7,439 nt of DNA from JBBPXY01 sp038200435 (GTDB lineage: Bacteria; Actinomycetota; Thermoleophilia; Solirubrobacterales; Solirubrobacteraceae), in assembly GCA_038200435.1 (NCBI GenBank), contig JBBPXY010000013.1, positions 1 to 7,439 on the forward strand. The letters are read 5' to 3'. The position numbers and the translations under genes are program-made. The notes beneath the pieces are model-generated. The model saw only the letters and a program-made list of their open reading frames with translations. It was not told the origin of the DNA and searched no databases. Shown piece by piece: positions 5,653-7,439 of the stretch. Each line of letters starts with the position of its first letter. Within the stretch, counting starts at the first letter, position 1.

Positions 5653-5661
5653 GAAGCGCGC

Positions 5662-7095
5662 ATGACCACCTTCGCTGAACTCGGCCTCGATAAAGACCTG
5701 CTGCAAGCGCTCAGCGACGTCGGCTACGAGAACCCGAGCCCGATCCAGGAGCAGGCGATCCCCTCGCTCCTGCAGGGATCCGACGTCATCGGCCAGGCGC
5801 AGACCGGCTCGGGCAAGACCGCCGCGTTTGGATTGCCCTTGCTCCAGTACGTCGACCCGACCGAGTCGGAGGTCCAGGCCCTGGTCCTCACGCCGACGCG
5901 TGAGCTCTGCATCCAGGTGACCCAGGCGCTGCGCGCCTACGGCAAGAGCAAGGGCGTCGATGTCGTCGCGGTCTTCGGCGGTGCGCCCATACGCACCCAG
6001 CAGGCGCAACTGCGCGCCGGCGGCCACGTCGTGGTGGGCACCGTCGGGCGCGTGAAGGACCTCATCTCGCGCCGCTCGCTCATGCTCACCTCGACGCGCT
6101 TCGTCGTGCTCGACGAGGCCGACGAGATGCTCGACCTCGGCTTTCTCGAAGATGTCGAGCAGATCCTCGCGCTCACTCCCGGCAGCCGCCAGACCGCCCT
6201 CTTCTCGGCCACCATGCCGCCGGAGATCCGCCGCCTCGCCGATCAGTACCTGTACGAGCCGATCACCGTGAAGGTGAAGTCGGCCACGCTCACGGTCGAC
6301 TCGGTCGAGCAGTTCTCCATCCAGGCCGAGGGCAAGCAGAAGAACGACATGCTCGTGCGGGTGCTCCAGTCCGAGAAGCCCGATCAGGCGATCGTCTTCG
6401 TCCGTACGAAGATCCGCTGCGACCAGCTCTACAAAACCCTGCGCGATAAGGGCATGAACGTCAAGGCGCTCCACGGAGACATGAGCCAGGGCTCCCGTGA
6501 CGGCGTGATGATCTCGTTCAAGTCGGGCCGGGTCCCGATCCTGGTGGCCACCGACGTCGCCGCGCGCGGGCTCGACATCTCCTCGGTCACGCACGTGATC
6601 AACTTCGATGTCCCTGTCTCACCTGACGTCTACGTGCACCGCATCGGCCGCACGGGCCGTGTCGGGCGTTCGGGCCGCGCGGTGACCTTCTTCGAGTCGC
6701 GCCAGGAGCGCGACATGGAGGCGATCGAACGGCACACCGGCGTGCCGATCGCTGCGTGGGCCGAGGGCGCGCAGATCCAGCCCCAGAAGGTGGAGGCCAA
6801 GCCTCCGCGGCACACCAAGCCTCACGTGAGCACCAACGGCGGCAGCAACGGTGACGGGCCGCTGGCCAAGCTGATCGTCAGCGGCGGTCTGTCCGCCGGC
6901 CTAGAGCCAGCCGACATCATCCACCTGCTCACGAGCTCAGGCGGGCTCGACGGCGAGGCGGTGCACAACGTGAAGATGCTCCAGCGCTTCGCCTTCGTCG
7001 AAGTGCCCGAGGCCGAGGCCGAGCGCCTCGTGGCGGATCTCGACGGCGCCGAGGTGCGCGGGGAGACTTTGCACGTGGCGCCCGCGCGCCGCTAG
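5662..7095 (+). CDS. DEAD-box ATP-dependent RNA helicase with DbpA-type RNA-binding domain
   Basis: A 477-residue helicase of the DeaD/CsdA-DbpA group, expected to remodel structured RNA in ribosome assembly, mRNA turnover or cold adaptation. Motifs in order: Q motif YENPSPIQEQAIP (22-34); I AQTGSGKT (46-53); Ia PTREL (78-82); Ib GTVGR (126-130); II DEAD (151-154); III SAT (182-184); IV AIVFVRTK (243-250); V ATDVAARGLDI (296-306); VI HRIGRTGR (326-333). A flexible Gly/Asn/Pro linker (about 375-400) leads to a C-terminal domain (about 401-475: LAKLIVSGGL, PADIIHLLTSSGGLDGEAV, FAFVEVPEAEAERLV, VRGETLHV). This domain matches the DbpA/CsdA RNA-binding fold and looks complete. Motif Ib reads TVGR where the family norm is TPGR; otherwise no catalytic residue is missing. 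The long basic tail of E. coli DeaD is lacking. deaD or dbpA is possible, but orthology is not certain enough to name it. Confidence 0.95.
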   Translation: MTTFAELGLDKDLLQALSDVGYENPSPIQEQAIPSLLQGSDVIGQAQTGSGKTAAFGLPLLQYVDPTESEVQALVLTPTRELCIQVTQALRAYGKSKGVDVVAVFGGAPIRTQQAQLRAGGHVVVGTVGRVKDLISRRSLMLTSTRFVVLDEADEMLDLGFLEDVEQILALTPGSRQTALFSATMPPEIRRLADQYLYEPITVKVKSATLTVDSVEQFSIQAEGKQKNDMLVRVLQSEKPDQAIVFVRTKIRCDQLYKTLRDKGMNVKALHGDMSQGSRDGVMISFKSGRVPILVATDVAARGLDISSVTHVINFDVPVSPDVYVHRIGRTGRVGRSGRAVTFFESRQERDMEAIERHTGVPIAAWAEGAQIQPQKVEAKPPRHTKPHVSTNGGSNGDGPLAKLIVSGGLSAGLEPADIIHLLTSSGGLDGEAVHNVKMLQRFAFVEVPEAEAERLVADLDGAEVRGETLHVAPARR

Positions 7096-7129
7096 CGCGG
7101 ACTGGCCCGCTCTCCTGACGGAGGTCGAG

Positions 7130-7439
7130 CTAGGGAGTCCCGACGTGCATCGCGGTCCAGCAGCGGTTCACGCCCTGGCGATCGGTGCCGCGGCACTTCT
7201 TGGCCTTCGCGAGAGCCTGGTGCAGATGGCGGCGCTTCTTGACGGTTAGGCGCCGAACGATGTTGTGCAACTCGTAGGGATCGCGCGCGAGGTTGTAGTA
7301 CTCGCGCTCGCCGTCGCGGTACTCGACGTAGAGGCTCTTTATGGTCCGCAGCGCGGCGTAGGTCGTCGGGTTGCCGCTCGGGTCGTGCTGGCGATCGGGA
7401 TCCGCCAGCCGCCACTTCGGACCGTGGTGCTCGACCAGG
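7130..7439 (-). CDS. Sulfatase-family protein, C-terminal fragment (start outside window)
   Basis: An open frame entering from the right edge with 102 visible residues, ending at TAG 7130-7132. It contains TYAALRTIKSLYVEYRDGER followed by EYYNLARDPYELHNIV (residues 26-61 of the fragment). This is the typical C-terminal beta-hairpin of the arylsulfatase/alkaline-phosphatase superfamily, where a Tyr-(Asp/Asn)-Leu-x-x-Asp-Pro turn closes the fold. The catalytic Cys/Ser and metal ligands would lie in the missing N-terminal part, so activity cannot be judged. After the hairpin come a basic stretch (VKKRRHLHQALAKAKK) and two Cys residues (KKCRG and NRCW), possibly a disulfide if the protein is exported. 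Converges with the helicase gene, with 34 bp between the stops. Confidence 0.85.
   Translation of the reverse strand, partial: LVEHHGPKWRLADPDRQHDPSGNPTTYAALRTIKSLYVEYRDGEREYYNLARDPYELHNIVRRLTVKKRRHLHQALAKAKKCRGTDRQGVNRCWTAMHVGTP

Noticed and set aside
5542..6594. 350-residue minus-strand open frame opposite the helicase
   Set aside because: Exact antisense of DEAD-box motifs; Asp/Arg/His/Leu-rich shadow typical of high-GC codon bias.
7109..7130. Possible bidirectional terminator between the convergent helicase and sulfatase genes
   Set aside because: Only short broken pairing (GCTC/GAGC and TCC/GGA with a 4-nt bulge) and no T-run; too weak to call.
7092..7415. 107-residue minus-strand frame at the right edge
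   Set aside because: Arg/Pro-rich shadow; the neighbouring frame on the same strand carries the sulfatase motifs and has no stop up to the window edge.

Overview
The window is high-GC bacterial chromosome. Gene content and protein style suggest Actinomycetota, most likely class Thermoleophilia (Solirubrobacterales-like); this lineage call is inference from protein resemblance, since there is no rRNA or other marker. I see no tRNA, rRNA, CRISPR array, IS element or phage structural gene.

Layout: (1) 1-1292 (-): citrate synthase gltA, nearly complete, with its C-terminus cut by the window edge. (2) 1378-1590 (-): a small two-helix membrane protein. (3) 1601-3253 (-): dcd, dCTP deaminase, interrupted in frame by a 344-residue intein (1901-2932). 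(4) 3273-3596 (-): another small membrane protein with a Pro/Arg-rich tail, just upstream of dcd. (5) 3706-4641 (-): a PfkB-family sugar or nucleoside kinase with a hairpin at its stop codon. (6) A 34-bp divergent gap. (7) 4676-5629 (+): a quinone oxidoreductase-type MDR reductase. (8) 5662-7095 (+): a DEAD-box RNA helicase with a C-terminal DbpA-type RNA-binding domain. (9) 7130-7439 (-): the C-terminus of a sulfatase-family protein, open at the right edge and convergent with the helicase.

The outstanding element is the intein. It starts with Ala rather than Cys or Ser, and carries Trp two residues after the block B His, Cys at the start of block F, and Thr just before the terminal His-Asn. 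That is the W-C-T signature of class 3 inteins, which splice through an internal Cys rather than residue 1. It also carries both LAGLIDADG motifs of a homing endonuclease with acidic residues intact. It sits exactly between Lys and Ser of the GKSS active-site motif of Dcd, so the unspliced precursor should be inactive and the +1 splicing nucleophile is also an enzyme active-site Ser.

A second theme is gene starts. Four of the six genes with a visible start have a TANNNT box 7 to 9 nt before the start codon, mostly without a convincing Shine-Dalgarno, which points to leaderless transcripts. gltA is the contrast, with a strong Shine-Dalgarno. Otherwise the genes are housekeeping: TCA cycle entry (GltA), dUMP/dTTP supply (Dcd), a phosphotransferase, a redox enzyme and an RNA helicase. 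They look like neighbours rather than one pathway.
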